The notes beneath the pieces are model-generated. The model saw only the letters and a list, made by a program, of their open reading frames with translations. It was not told where the DNA came from and did not search any database. A stretch of 64,000 bases of DNA. Source: Rhynchopus euleeides. Taxonomy: Eukaryota > Euglenozoa > Diplonemea > Diplonemida > Diplonemidae. The DNA is taken from NCBI GenBank assembly GCA_963210315.1, contig OY723305.1:1736001-1800000 (forward strand). The letters run 5' to 3'. The translations under genes were made by a program, and so were the position numbers. This document shows positions 1-9,547 of this stretch, piece by piece; position 1 is the stretch's first letter, and the number at the start of each line of letters is the position of its first letter.

Positions 1-689
1 TTGATTTTTGGGGTCGCACATGAGTGAGAATTCGGGGCGAAACGTCGCGATTTTCTCACGACTGCCTTCGAAAATGGACAGTTCCAGACCACCAGGACCC
101 GATTATGGGCCCAGACAAGTTTGGGTCAATAGTTTGGGCGAAATTTCGCCAAGGCCAAAAAACAGCCATTTTCCGGAAATTCCGGGACCCGTTTTAACGC
201 GTTTTAGGGCCCAAAATAGGCTCAAAACTCAAAAATTCCTTCGAAATCGGGCTCAAACGTCCAAAATAGGACCAGGGGATAAGATAGGTCTGGTTTTCCG
301 GTTTTCAAAACCAGGGTTTCCCGGTTCCCGGTTTTCTGGAAAAAAAAAGGTCGGTCTCATTTTTGGCGGTTTTTTTTGTGACTTTGGGACAGTAAAACAG
401 TCAGAAAAAACGCCATAAAAAAATAGAAAGTGACCCCATCGTGATCCGCACAGAGCCCAAATAGTCCAAAGAAGGCAGAGAAGCGGAGAAGAAAAAATGG
501 ACCTAGCGGGTGGCCCGGTGGGTGGTGATGCCCTCGTCATGCAGGTCTCTTCTGTTTTGAAGGTGCACACATGGTGGACTCCAGCCACCATGTCTAAGAG
601 GGAGTCTAAGACTGCAGTCTGTACTGGAGACGGGAGTCTATTTTCCAGCTAGTTTACGCTCAGACTCCCGCTAGTTGAGACTCATGGGA

Positions 690-743
690 GACACGGTGTA
701 CTCCAGCGGAGGTAGGGTAACCTCCGCTGGAGTTCACCGTGTC
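690..743. repeat. Hairpin-forming inverted repeat, 23-bp arms
   Basis: The arms at 690-712 and 721-743 are reverse complements with one mismatch, separated by an 8-nt spacer. An extruded or transcribed stem of this length would be very stable. No coding frame crosses it convincingly. It could be the tip of a foldback element or a structured transcript. Confidence 0.75.
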
Positions 744-1171
744 GTCTGCCTCTGTGCAGCGTCACTCGGTGCCATCGAATACATGGCGACAGCCCACCAA
801 CTCGAGACAGATCTGCTTGTCTGGAGGGCTGAGACGAGAACACGAACGACTTTCAAGCAGTCTTGAAGGTCGCCAAGCCTATTGGGGGCAACTAACAGAT
901 GAGATTTGTTTGTTGCCTGTCGTCACAGCTAGGTGCCCATCTCCTCGAAAACTCTCGTCTAGGCTCTACGTGGCGGAGATCTCGTGGACCCTTTGGCCAT
1001 GACAAGGTCTGCCGTGCATCCACTCCACCCACAACGCACACCTGTCACGAGTGGTCGCTCCCACGTCCTCCTCCACCCTGAAGGTTGAACCCTCAAGGAC
1101 CAGTGATCTCCTGCTGGCCGGGCTGCGATACAGTGAAGCCTTCCTACTTACAAGCGAATCCAGACTGTAGG

Positions 1172-1233
1172 GAACAGATGTTCACTACCGTGGCCTCCGG
1201 CGGCTGGGGGGCTCCGCCCCCCAGACCCCCCTG
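1172..1233 (+). repeat. 60-bp GC-rich hairpin repeat, copy 1
   Basis: First of ten copies in the window. The unit begins GAACAGATGTTCACTACCG, continues with a GGCCTCCGGCGG stretch, then a short perfect inverted repeat (G run, CTCCG centre, C run), and ends AGACCCCCCTG. Copies are about 95% identical and occur in both orientations, often as same-strand pairs 140-220 bp apart. No flanking target duplication is evident. Confidence 0.85.
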
Positions 1234-1383
1234 CGTAAAAACATTGCACCAGACCGGTTTTTTGGCCGAGAGTCCAAACTTTCAAAGCAGCTGCTGCGCC
1301 TGCCCCACCAAGCAGCCTCAGTACGACAGGACGCGCGCAGGCACTGGGCCCTCTCAGATTCTGGGAGGGTTTGCGCGGGTCGC

Positions 1384-1406
1384 GCGCGCCGAAGGCGCGC
1401 GCGAAA
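1384..1406. repeat. CG-alternating palindrome (related copy near 6690)
   Basis: A palindromic run of alternating C and G with a GAAG centre is followed by AAAAATTTT. A near reverse-complement occurs at about 6689-6712, beside copy 6 of the 60-bp repeat. This suggests both belong to one larger dispersed repeat. Confidence 0.5.
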
Positions 1407-1751
1407 AATTTTCAAAACCAGAAAAACCGGAAAACGGCGCCAGAAAAAAAGTCTATCTTATACCCTGAATAGGACCCCCCCGAAAAAAAAATTTGAAAAG
1501 GGTCCCCCCACAGGGCTGTTCCTAACTGGGGGGCTTGTTCCCCACTTTCAGGATTCTGAACTTTTTTTCTAAGAATTTTTGTAAGGGGAAAAAAGTTTTT
1601 TTCTAAGAATTTTGTTAGGGGAATTTTTTTCTAAGGTTGTTTCGCAGAGGAAAAAACTTTTTCTAAGTTTTCCCCAGTCGACAGGGCGCGCACAAGGATG
1701 GAAGGGAAGTCTGTCCCACGTACCGTTCGCCTTGCTGGCCAACTGGAGAGC

Positions 1752-1810
1752 CAGACGTTCACTACCGTGGCCTCCGGCGGCTGGGGGGCTCCGCCCCCCA
1801 GACCCCCCTG
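1752..1810 (+). repeat. 60-bp GC-rich hairpin repeat, copy 2
   Basis: Same unit as copy 1, with ACGTTC for ATGTTC near the start. It pairs with copy 3 on the same strand. The DNA between them carries the reverse complement of a roughly 45-bp sequence that also lies beside copies 6, 7 and 8. Confidence 0.85.
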
Positions 1811-1919
1811 TGGCGTACGTCTCGTACTCAAGTCCTTCGAATCCCATCAAGTCGGGGTCCAACCACTCCAGTCGCCTCTGAGGACGCAGCCAACTCGCAC
1901 AGAATCTGTACGCCCACAC

Positions 1920-1980
1920 GAACAGATGTTCGCTACCGTGGCCTCCGGCGGCTGGGGGGCTCACGCCCCCCAGACCCCCT
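1920..1980 (+). repeat. 60-bp GC-rich hairpin repeat, copy 3
   Basis: Slightly diverged copy: TTCGCTACC near the start, and an extra A in the hairpin centre (CTCACG). Confidence 0.85.
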
Positions 1981-2749
1981 ATGTAGCGTGTGCCCGTCCA
2001 TCTATCTCACTTCCCCGGGTCAGCGCCGCATCCATGAAGCGCTTCTTCGAAGCCTGACTGACATCGGACAGGAGGTCGGGCTTCCCCACCTGGGAGGTAC
2101 ACTTGCCGCGTTCGCGACATGCGTGACACGCGACACGCTACCTGAAACGTGAGTGTGCCTTGCTAACACGGGCATTTCAACGGTCTGCCGACGACCGTTC
2201 CCCAAACCCGTAAACCAGCAGTTTTGGAAAATCGGAGAGATCACCCTGCGCTGAATATGGTGCGCACCACTGCAAAATCCCCGGGAGCTTTTGGGCTTTC
2301 AGACCTGAAGGGGCCAGCAGGTGGGTGGCGTCGGGGAGTGGCAGCTTTGTAACTGTCCTCCAGCTGCTGGCATGTCCAGCCCTGCGAGAGTGCCAAGGTG
2401 TATTGAGTCCCTGCGGAGCACAACCCCCGATGAGAACGAGTGCCAGATGATCCTCATTCATTTTCAGCTGTAACGCGCATGAGGGGCACTCTCTGCCGCA
2501 AGCATCTCTGGGCATCACTCGAGAGCTGTCAATGATGACGCGGTGAGAAATCAGAGAAAAAGTCCCGCCTGACGGGCACGCGCCTGGAAACTGTGGGGGG
2601 GCGAGCAAAAATTCCCTTGTAAAAATTCTTAGAAAAAACCTGGTTCCCCGACCCAAAAAACCTGGAAAAAGGGCTCGTTCCCCGCCCAGGCCTGTCCCCC
2701 CAGGCGTGTATCTATTTCACGGAATGAAAATAGGAATTTGGGGAAAAAA

Positions 2750-3205
2750 TATTTTTTTGCACTATTTTTTTTTGCACTTTTTTCCTTTGGATTTTATTGT
2801 GACCCTACTTGGGGGGCCTTCGCTACCAAGTGTGACTGAGTGAGAAAAAGTGAGCTCCAGCCCACTTCCCCTCACTGACTGACGAGCTGTGACGAGCAGT
2901 GACTGGTAGCGAGGGCCCCCTTGGTATTGGTCGAAAAATTTATGTTCCCGGTCTTGGATGTGCTCAAACATTCAAAAGAACACATTTTCCGGGTGCAAAA
3001 AAAATTTGCACCCGGGGGTGGGTATGGGGGTGGGTCTGGGGGTGGTGGTCACTATTTTTTTGCACTGTTTTCCTTTGGATTTTCTTGTGACCCTACTTGG
3101 TATTGGCAGAAAATTTTTATGTTCCCAGTCTTGGATGTGCTCAAACAGTCAAAAGAACACATTTTCCGGATGCAAAAAAAATTTGCACCTGGGGGTGGAG
3201 AGGGG
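2750..3205 (+). repeat. Tandem repeat, 176-bp period
   Basis: Two units starting at about 2921 and 3097 (TTGGTATTGG) share a segment with GTTCCC, a CTTGGATGTGCTCAAACA stretch and a TTTGCACC-rich hairpin. A partial third unit (the TTTGCAC...TGTGACCCTACTTGG part) lies at 2750-2815. No coding frame is conserved. Non-coding tandem array of unknown origin. Confidence 0.7.
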
Positions 3206-3250
3206 GGTCGGAGGGCGGTGGTGTGAGAGGCTTGCTCTCGAGCTCAAACC

Positions 3251-3310
3251 AACAGATGTTCACTACCGTGGCCTCCGGCGGCTGGGGGGCTCCGCCCCCC
3301 AGACCCCCCC
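3251..3310 (+). repeat. 60-bp GC-rich hairpin repeat, copy 4
   Basis: Near-perfect copy, paired with copy 5 138 bp downstream on the same strand. Confidence 0.85.
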
Positions 3311-3388
3311 ATGCGACCTGTGCTATGATTATAGCCGCTATCTGTCAGTTGTGTTGTACTTGAGCGTATGCGACTATGGAGCCAGGCC

Positions 3389-3447
3389 AACAGACGTTCG
3401 CTACCGTGGCCTCCGGCGGCTGGGGGGCTCCGCCCCCCAGACCCCCT
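3389..3447 (+). repeat. 60-bp GC-rich hairpin repeat, copy 5
   Basis: Same unit with ACGTTCGCTACC at the start. Second member of the 3251/3389 pair. Confidence 0.85.
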
Positions 3448-4230
3448 GTGGCTTGTGCCTGGTCTTGGAGCCAAGTCCTTGCGCGTACGGGGCTGTGGCA
3501 TATCGCTTCCAGCACCCTCGCGGGAGGCTGGGCCCGAGCACTGATCTCTAAGAGACGAACCACCTTGCGAATGCGATCGGGTTTGCGGGCTTGCGGCCAT
3601 GACATCTCGAAAGGGTCGTCGTGGGCCCGTGATCATGTTTCGGGTTCGACTTGGTGGGCATCCGTGGCGAGGAACCGCGTGTATGTGTGCGAGGAAGCAA
3701 GGAGATACCACACCAGGAGCCACACAGCACCAGGTCGACCTGGATCTGGTCGAGCTCAGGGGGAATCACAGTCACCAAAGTGATGTCACCACCGCCGGCC
3801 TCAACCACCAAACTGCAACCGCAGAGGTTCCGCTATTCTCACAAGGGAAGGCGCCCTGGGATGTAGCAGTGATTTGTGTGCAGCATCAAGAGGCACTGAC
3901 CGCCTTGAACAGAGAGGTAGTGTACAGGTGGCGAGCAGTGGGAGGGCGTGCTGTGTCCTTCCACTTCCCCATCTATCTCCATTCGTTCACCGTTGTTGAT
4001 AGCGATTTTTTCGCCATTTTTTCGAATCGTATGCATCGTCAGGCAGAGTGAATCAAAATAGCGCAAAAATCACACCAAAATCTGTGTCTGAGGCACAGAA
4101 ATCGTGCAAAAAAGCACCCAAAAAAAGTGCAAAAAAACCAAAATAGGATTTCGAAAATCGGCCAAAATACCCCCAAAATAGAGCCACACCTGGGTCCCCC
4201 TATACACTCTGGGTTATGGACAATAATTCA

Positions 4231-4365
4231 CGGGTTCCCGGGCCGGGTACCCGCCCGGGTACCCGGCCGGATCCCGGTATCCGGTGGTATCCGGGGGGTA
4301 CCCCCGGGTACCCGGCGGACCACCCGGCCGGGTACCCGGAGGCGGGAACCCGGGTACCCGCCGGG
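4231..4365. repeat. Cluster of GGGTACCC palindromes
   Basis: Six GGTACC palindromes, most within GGGTACCCG, are packed into 135 bp with related GGTATCC and GGATCCC variants. Function unknown. It could be a decayed tandem palindrome array or a clustered protein-binding site. Confidence 0.7.
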
Positions 4366-4859
4366 AGGTGAAGACCGCGTCGTGTCCCCTTCTCAACCCA
4401 ACCTCATTTTGTTTTCCGTGATTATGCCAGGTATCCCAGGAAAAACATCACGCAAAGAAAACACCCACGCAGCCATGCAGCCATGCAGCCACACCGCCAC
4501 ACCACACCACACCACCTCACACCATGCCTGCAGGAAACTCTCCTCCCCCCCCCCCCCCCCCTCTTCCTCCTCGTTCTCTCACCCCCCCTCAACCCCACCC
4601 CCCACCCTGCCCTTCTCCCAGCGGCTGTTGCTTACCTAGCCCCTGCTCGATTGCAGGAGGTTTTACCCATTCGCTGTATCTTCTCCCCCAGTCCCCCCAG
4701 GCACTCACGGGTTGCAGAGGGGGGGGGGGGATCAGAAGGGGGGGACAGGAGGCGAGATCTGGGCCCTCACTCCTGCCCCCCCTCCCCCCCCCCCCCCTGG
4801 TTGCCCGGCCTGCCTGGTTAGGGTTGCTTTGGGGGGGGGTGGGGGTGTGTTGTCGCCCT

Positions 4860-4894
<35 letters not shown>

Positions 4895-5094
4895 CGACCC
4901 TCATCCCCAGCATCATCAAAAGCTCTATTGCATTTACACATTGACTGTATTTATTTTTGGGAGGGGGGGGGAGGGAGGGGCGTTTCAACCGGTTGTGTGG
5001 CTCCATTCCCCACTCCCTCTCTCGCACTGCACCCCCACCACCCCTTCTGCCCCTTCTCTCTCCAACGGGCGACCGTTGGGGAGAGGGGGAAAAA

Positions 5095-6405
5095 ATGCCG
5101 TGGCACGCTGAGGGCATCCCGCAGGTGGAGAGCATCCTGGCCAGCACGGGGCAGACTCGCCGCAATCACAGCCACAGCCACAACCACAAGCACAACCACC
5201 GCCGCCCCACATCACCCACCTGCGCTGAGGCTGCCGGGCTGGGTGCAGATGCAGGCATGTTTGCCGGGCCATTCCAATCCCTCCTCGACAGGGGAAACAC
5301 CGAGCCTCTCAACATCGACCTCGACGGGGGAGCTCCTCCCACTGGGCAGCGGAGGGGGGGCAGGGTACGCCGGTCTCCGCCTGCATCGCTGCGGCTGCAC
5401 TGCAGCGAGAGCGCGCCTGCAAGGGATTGGCCATCCCCGTCACACCCGGAGCTGTTTGCCAAAGAGCTGATCAGCCGGATCGAGTCCCTCTGGGCGATGG
5501 GGAGCGTGCAGTTCTCCGTCGCACCCCACACCGCGTCACGCCCCTACGCCACCTCGTCTGCAGAGGGCGTGGTGCCCGCAGACCTCTATATGTGGCACGA
5601 CCCCAACACGGCGGCCACCCTCTCCATCCGCCTCATCCCCGTCACCCCCGTGGAGCACGGCGGGGCCTGGTGGTACCGCGCCAGCGCCTCCTCTGTCCAC
5701 CACCACGGCAGCTCCGTCTCCCTCTACGTCCTCCTCCCGGGGGTCAGCTCGATGCACCCGCGTGCACACCGCTACCCCTATGGGGGGCAGGAGGTCCGCT
5801 TCCTCCCCTGCGTGCACGCCGGGGCTGTGGAGGAGATGTGGGAGGATGACGGCGGCGGGGGTGGGGGTGGCCCCCCCTGGTGTGGCGACACCGGGACCCG
5901 GAGTGAGTACTCTGTGTACCGGGTGACCCGTGGGGGGGCCGTGATGGTGGAGGCGGGTGGGTGGGCCATCCCCGCGTCCTGCCTGCAGGGGGTTGGTGGG
6001 GGTCGGGGGTGTGCGGCGTGCGGCGGGGCGCGGCAGTGCAAGCATCTGAGGCTGGCTGCGGCGTGCATCCGGGGGTCCGACGTGGCTGCGCTGGCGGAGG
6101 TGCTGCACGCCGAGCTGGCGAAGGCGGACTCCTCGCTCGGCGTGGGGGAGTGCCTCAGCTCCGAGGCGTCCGGCAGCTCCGGCGGTGCCACCCCGCCCCA
6201 GCTGGCCCTCGACCCGATGTCGTGTGGGGGGTGCAGGGCGGAGCGGCGGGGGCCGCCCCTGTGTCCCATCTGCAAGCAGGCGACAGCGGACATCGCACAG
6301 CATGTCGTGGATGTGCACTGGCGGGCTGCCACAGCGGCGCCGCACGCAGTGCATGCCATGGCGACGAAGCGTGGGCAGTGCGATGCACAGTGGCTCGGGC
6401 TGTGA
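5095..6405 (+). CDS. Unknown protein with His-rich N-terminus and C-terminal Cys/His clusters
   Basis: A 436-residue open frame from the first in-frame ATG (5095, context AAAAATGC) to TGA. I do not recognise the family. Residues about 23-36 are His-rich (alternating H, S, N and K). The middle is Ser/Pro-rich, followed by a mixed region that may fold (around DLYMWHDPNTAATLSIRL). Near residue 310 lies CAACGGARQCKHLRLA, a Cys/His spacing reminiscent of SWIM or treble-clef zinc sites. The last 60 residues carry CGGC and CPIC followed by H and DVH, a C2HC-like zinc cluster. I infer a zinc-binding, perhaps nucleic-acid- or protein-binding, protein. The CT-rich tract just upstream fits a splice-acceptor region. 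Start and intron content are uncertain. Confidence 0.6.
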   Translation: MPWHAEGIPQVESILASTGQTRRNHSHSHNHKHNHRRPTSPTCAEAAGLGADAGMFAGPFQSLLDRGNTEPLNIDLDGGAPPTGQRRGGRVRRSPPASLRLHCSESAPARDWPSPSHPELFAKELISRIESLWAMGSVQFSVAPHTASRPYATSSAEGVVPADLYMWHDPNTAATLSIRLIPVTPVEHGGAWWYRASASSVHHHGSSVSLYVLLPGVSSMHPRAHRYPYGGQEVRFLPCVHAGAVEEMWEDDGGGGGGGPPWCGDTGTRSEYSVYRVTRGGAVMVEAGGWAIPASCLQGVGGGRGCAACGGARQCKHLRLAAACIRGSDVAALAEVLHAELAKADSSLGVGECLSSEASGSSGGATPPQLALDPMSCGGCRAERRGPPLCPICKQATADIAQHVVDVHWRAATAAPHAVHAMATKRGQCDAQWLGL

Positions 6406-6919
6406 GGAGGAGGGGTGGAGATGGGGGGAGACCTGCTTGTCTTGTGTGCAGAAGAAGGGGGCCTGTGCGTTGGGCAGAGAGCTTCCACACGCACACACGC
6501 AACACATCCTCGCCGGTGTGGAGATGTATGTGTGTGGATTGCAGAGTGTGAGTGAGTCACTTTCCTCCCCACGCTGAAACAGGGTAAGGTACAACCAGGC
6601 CTGTCGCTAACTTTTCGATTATGGAGATTTGGTGGGTTGACGCTCCTGTTTTGGGGGGGGATCAGGGGGAAACACTAGGGGTCAATTTTTCTCGCGCGCG
6701 CTTCGCGCGCGCTCGTGTTGTTGCCTAATTTTCCCGTCGGTGGACCGCTAGGTGGGCACGGTGTGAGGCGCTGGGTTCCTTCCGTGGTTCCTCTCCCGCT
6801 CGCGCCATCCTCGGGTGCCGGAAGAAACCCAAAAAATGGCTTTCGGGACCATGATTTACCCCCTGATATGCCACGGCCGTTGAAGCGCAAGGACTTGGTT
6901 ACTAGACGGGCACGCGAGA

Positions 6920-6980
6920 TGGGGGGTCTGGGGGTCGGAGCCCCCCAGCCGCCGGAGGCCACGGTAGTGAACATCTGTTC
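6920..6980 (-). repeat. 60-bp GC-rich hairpin repeat, copy 6
   Basis: Reverse-complement copy with one change in the hairpin arm (GGGGGTCGG). It is followed by a shared flank (GTACAGATTCTGTGTGAGTT and onwards) also present near 25670 and, inverted, near 1880. Confidence 0.85.
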
Positions 6981-7070
6981 ATTGTGGGCGTACAGATTCT
7001 GTGTGAGTTGGCTGCGTCCTCCTGAGGCTACTGGAGCTGTTGGATTCCTGACCTGTGTGCACACGCTATA

Positions 7071-7132
7071 CAGGGGGGTCTGGGGGGCGGAGCCCCCCAG
7101 CCGCCGGAGGCCACGGTAGTGAGCATCTGTTC
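7071..7132 (-). repeat. 60-bp GC-rich hairpin repeat, copy 7
   Basis: Near-perfect reverse-complement copy, 151 bp from copy 6. It is preceded by CACACGCTATA, which also precedes copy 8. Confidence 0.85.
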
Positions 7133-7151
7133 CTGCAAAACCATACTCTCT

Positions 7152-7370
7152 TCGACGTCGACCCAGTGAAAGTGGGTTGACGCTTGGTCGACGCTTGGTG
7201 AGCGTCGACCCAGTGGAACCGGGTCAACGCTAGGTTAGCGTCGACCCGGAATGGGTTGACGCTTGGTCCAGGCTTGAATGGCAACCCAGTTCCACTGGGT
7301 CGACGCTGGGTCGACGCTTTTTTATGGGGGGGGAAACCCAAAATCACTGGGTCGACGGTCGACGCTTAGC
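7152..7370. repeat. Array of GTCGAC-centred palindromic motifs
   Basis: Eight GTCGAC palindromes, most within (A/G)GCGTCGACCC or GGGTCGACGCT, are interspersed with one-base variants (GTTGACGC, GTCAACGC) across 220 bp. Both orientations are mixed, so many pairs could form hairpins. No coding potential. Confidence 0.75.
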
Positions 7371-7993
7371 GACATGCCTGAGGTACAACCCGCAGAGAGG
7401 GGGGGGGGGGGGTGTATTGCCTCAGAGAAGCTGGCCCGCTGCGACGCTCCTTCCGGTGGTGTCGTGTGCTGTTTCCCCCACCCCCCCTGGCACATTGTCT
7501 CGTCTCTCTGGAGGATGTGATTCCCTTAACCCAGAGGCAAAGATGCCGGTGAATCCTATAACATTGGCGGGTCGGATTGTCCGTTGTGGGCAGGGGGGTT
7601 TTTTTTTGCCTCATCTGTTACCTCCTCCCTCCCTCCCTCCTCCTCCTCCCCCACCCCCCTCTCCGTCTGGATTCGACTCTCGCACACATTTGTCTGGGTT
7701 CTTCAAACTGCCGTCCCACAACTTCCACAGCAGGCACGCATACACATTGCGCACACACCTACACAAACACACACACACCGGCGTTGATTCCTTCAATCGA
7801 GCCCTGTTCCTTCTCAACCCTGCCGCTGGGGTGTGTGCTGTGTGGGTGCGAGCGAGGCCTTCCTCTGCAAGGCATATCCTCTAGCTGCGTGCGGGCTACC
7901 CCGCCCCGCCCCACCCTACACCTGAACATACCCCGCATCTCTGCGGGCGGGTGTTATCCTCCCCCCCCCCTCCCCCCACACACACACAACAAG

Positions 7994-8674
7994 ATGCCCA
8001 CCCCCACCCCAGCCGAGGCCGCCATGCTTGCGCAGGCACGCGCAAACATCAAAGCCATGCAGCCGCAGCTCGTCCACCTCAAAGACACAGGGGGTGTGAG
8101 CTCTGTCGGGTTCCGCAACTTGATGGACATGCTGCGCGACATGCAGGCGGAGTGCGATGCATTCAGCTGCGGCAGCTCGAAGGTGTCGCTAGGGGGGGCG
8201 TCACGGCGCAGCAGGGCCAGCGCCTCGCTGTCGCTGCGACTCACCTGCGTGGATGTCGACCCTGAGGAGGCGGCAGAAGCACGGGCGGCTATCCAGCAAC
8301 TGGAACAGCAGCTGCGTGAGGCGGAGCAGCGCGGCGATGTTGCATCCGAAGCGATGCGCATCTTGCAATCCGAGCTTGCGACGATCAAACGCGAGTGCGC
8401 CGCCTTCCTCCCCCTGGATGAGACGAGCGAACCAGATGCTTCCGGGTTTGCAGGGGGCAGCGGTGCCGTGAAGGGCACTGCGTCACCCCCCGTCTCCTTC
8501 CCAGAGCTCCCCGTGTGCCCTCGAGGCCCCAGCCGCAGCAGCAGCGAGAGGGACAGTCCTGAGGACGTGGTGCTGCTCGAGGCACCTCCAGGCTACGCCG
8601 AGGATGCCAATGCACCGCAGCAGGCAGCCTCGGTGCTGGGTTCCGTGAGGGACTCGCTGTATTCCTTCTTCTGA
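7994..8674 (+). CDS. Unknown coiled-coil protein
   Basis: A 226-residue frame from ATG 7994 to TGA. I do not recognise it. Residues about 1-60 are predicted helical (AEAAMLAQARANIKAMQPQL, then NLMDMLRDMQAECDAF). A second heptad-like helix at about 90-135 is rich in A, E, Q and R (EEAAEARAAIQQLEQQLREA). The rest is Ser/Pro/Asp-rich and ends in the hydrophobic SLYSFF. This fits a small cytosolic scaffold or complex subunit, but that is a guess. The upstream leader is a C/CA tract that reaches the ATG almost directly. Confidence 0.6.
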   Translation: MPTPTPAEAAMLAQARANIKAMQPQLVHLKDTGGVSSVGFRNLMDMLRDMQAECDAFSCGSSKVSLGGASRRSRASASLSLRLTCVDVDPEEAAEARAAIQQLEQQLREAEQRGDVASEAMRILQSELATIKRECAAFLPLDETSEPDASGFAGGSGAVKGTASPPVSFPELPVCPRGPSRSSSERDSPEDVVLLEAPPGYAEDANAPQQAASVLGSVRDSLYSFF

Positions 8675-9547
8675 ATGCGTGTGGGGGGGTGGGGGGGTGA
8701 GGGAGGGAGAGTGAGGCCCAAGCTCTGCGTGCCTTGGCCTCGTCTCTGCTATAACTGTTCTTTCCTCGAGTCAGAGTGGGGCGGTGTGGCTGGCATCGCG
8801 GTTGTCCCCACCCTCACCCCCAACCCCAAGGCACACATTGTCCGGCGGAAGTGCAACGTTGGGCGCAGTGTGAGGTGTTTGCCGTCACACAGTGCCCATG
8901 CGCCTGACAATGAGCTGATCACACTTTCTAACCGGCAGCTTTTTCTCTGAGCTTCGTGCGGTCAACGAATCAGCCATTATTTTTTCGTTCACATTTCGTT
9001 TTCTCCAGAAACGATGCAGTCACGAACCCCGGTGGTATTTCTCGGAAGGTGCACACCTTCTTGCCCAAGCACCTCCCTTGCAGTGTCCAGGCTGGTTTTA
9101 TAGTTAGTGGATGGAGGGAGGGGGCGGACATGCTTCGGGTGGTTGTGCTGGGGAGACCCGCACTTCTGTCAACTTAGCACAAAATCCCCCGCAGAATACG
9201 GCCTAAGGGAGCGGGGCTACCGGTGATACGTTGCAAACCCTCCTGCTGGCGTGCCTGTCGGTGAGAGACTGGCACAGCAACACTGCCCCAAAAAGGCGGT
9301 TGGCTTCACCAGTCCCTCCAACACCGCAACACGAGGTTCGAGCAGAACCCCGCCCGAAAAACGGACCCCCCTCCTTCTTGCTTCTTCGCGTTCCAACGGT
9401 TGTTAAGGTGAGATGTGCAGCCCTGCGAAGCCCCGCCCCCATTTAGTCTCCCTGGTTTACGAGCAAGGCGCATTGCATCCTTCAGGCCAAACAGTGATGT
9501 TGTGCACAATGACACGTACCACCAACAGGAAAAGCGTGCAATAAAAT
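8675..9547. other. Intergenic region
   Basis: No gene recognised. G-rich just after the upstream stop, then mixed sequence. The last 30 bases (ACCAACAG|G at 9521-9529) look like a splice acceptor 20 nt before the next ATG. Confidence 0.5.

Larger units (their letters stand above)
1..5094. other. Gene-free repeat-rich leading region
   Basis: No open frame here shows coding character or a recognisable family. Positions 1-420 and 4070-4200 are AT-richer stretches with A and T runs and a recurring CCAAAATAGG motif. The rest holds five copies of a 60-bp GC-rich repeat, a 23-bp-arm hairpin (690-743), a tandem block (2750-3205), GGGTACCC palindromes (4231-4365) and C, G and CT runs (about 4540-5090). 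It reads as degraded mobile-element and low-complexity DNA, ending in the 5' region of the gene at 5095. Confidence 0.6.
6406..7993. other. Intergenic region with repeats
   Basis: Holds two inverted copies of the 60-bp repeat (6920, 7071), a CG palindrome near 6700, an array of GTCGAC motifs (7152-7370), G and C runs, and CA-rich sequence leading into the gene at 7994. An open frame continues upstream of that gene from about 7577, but it is low-complexity and looks like untranslated leader. No further gene is supported. Confidence 0.6.

Noticed and set aside
1820..1850. TTCGAATC near 1829 as a tRNA T-loop
   Set aside because: Flanking bases do not pair into a T-stem and no acceptor or anticodon arm fits.
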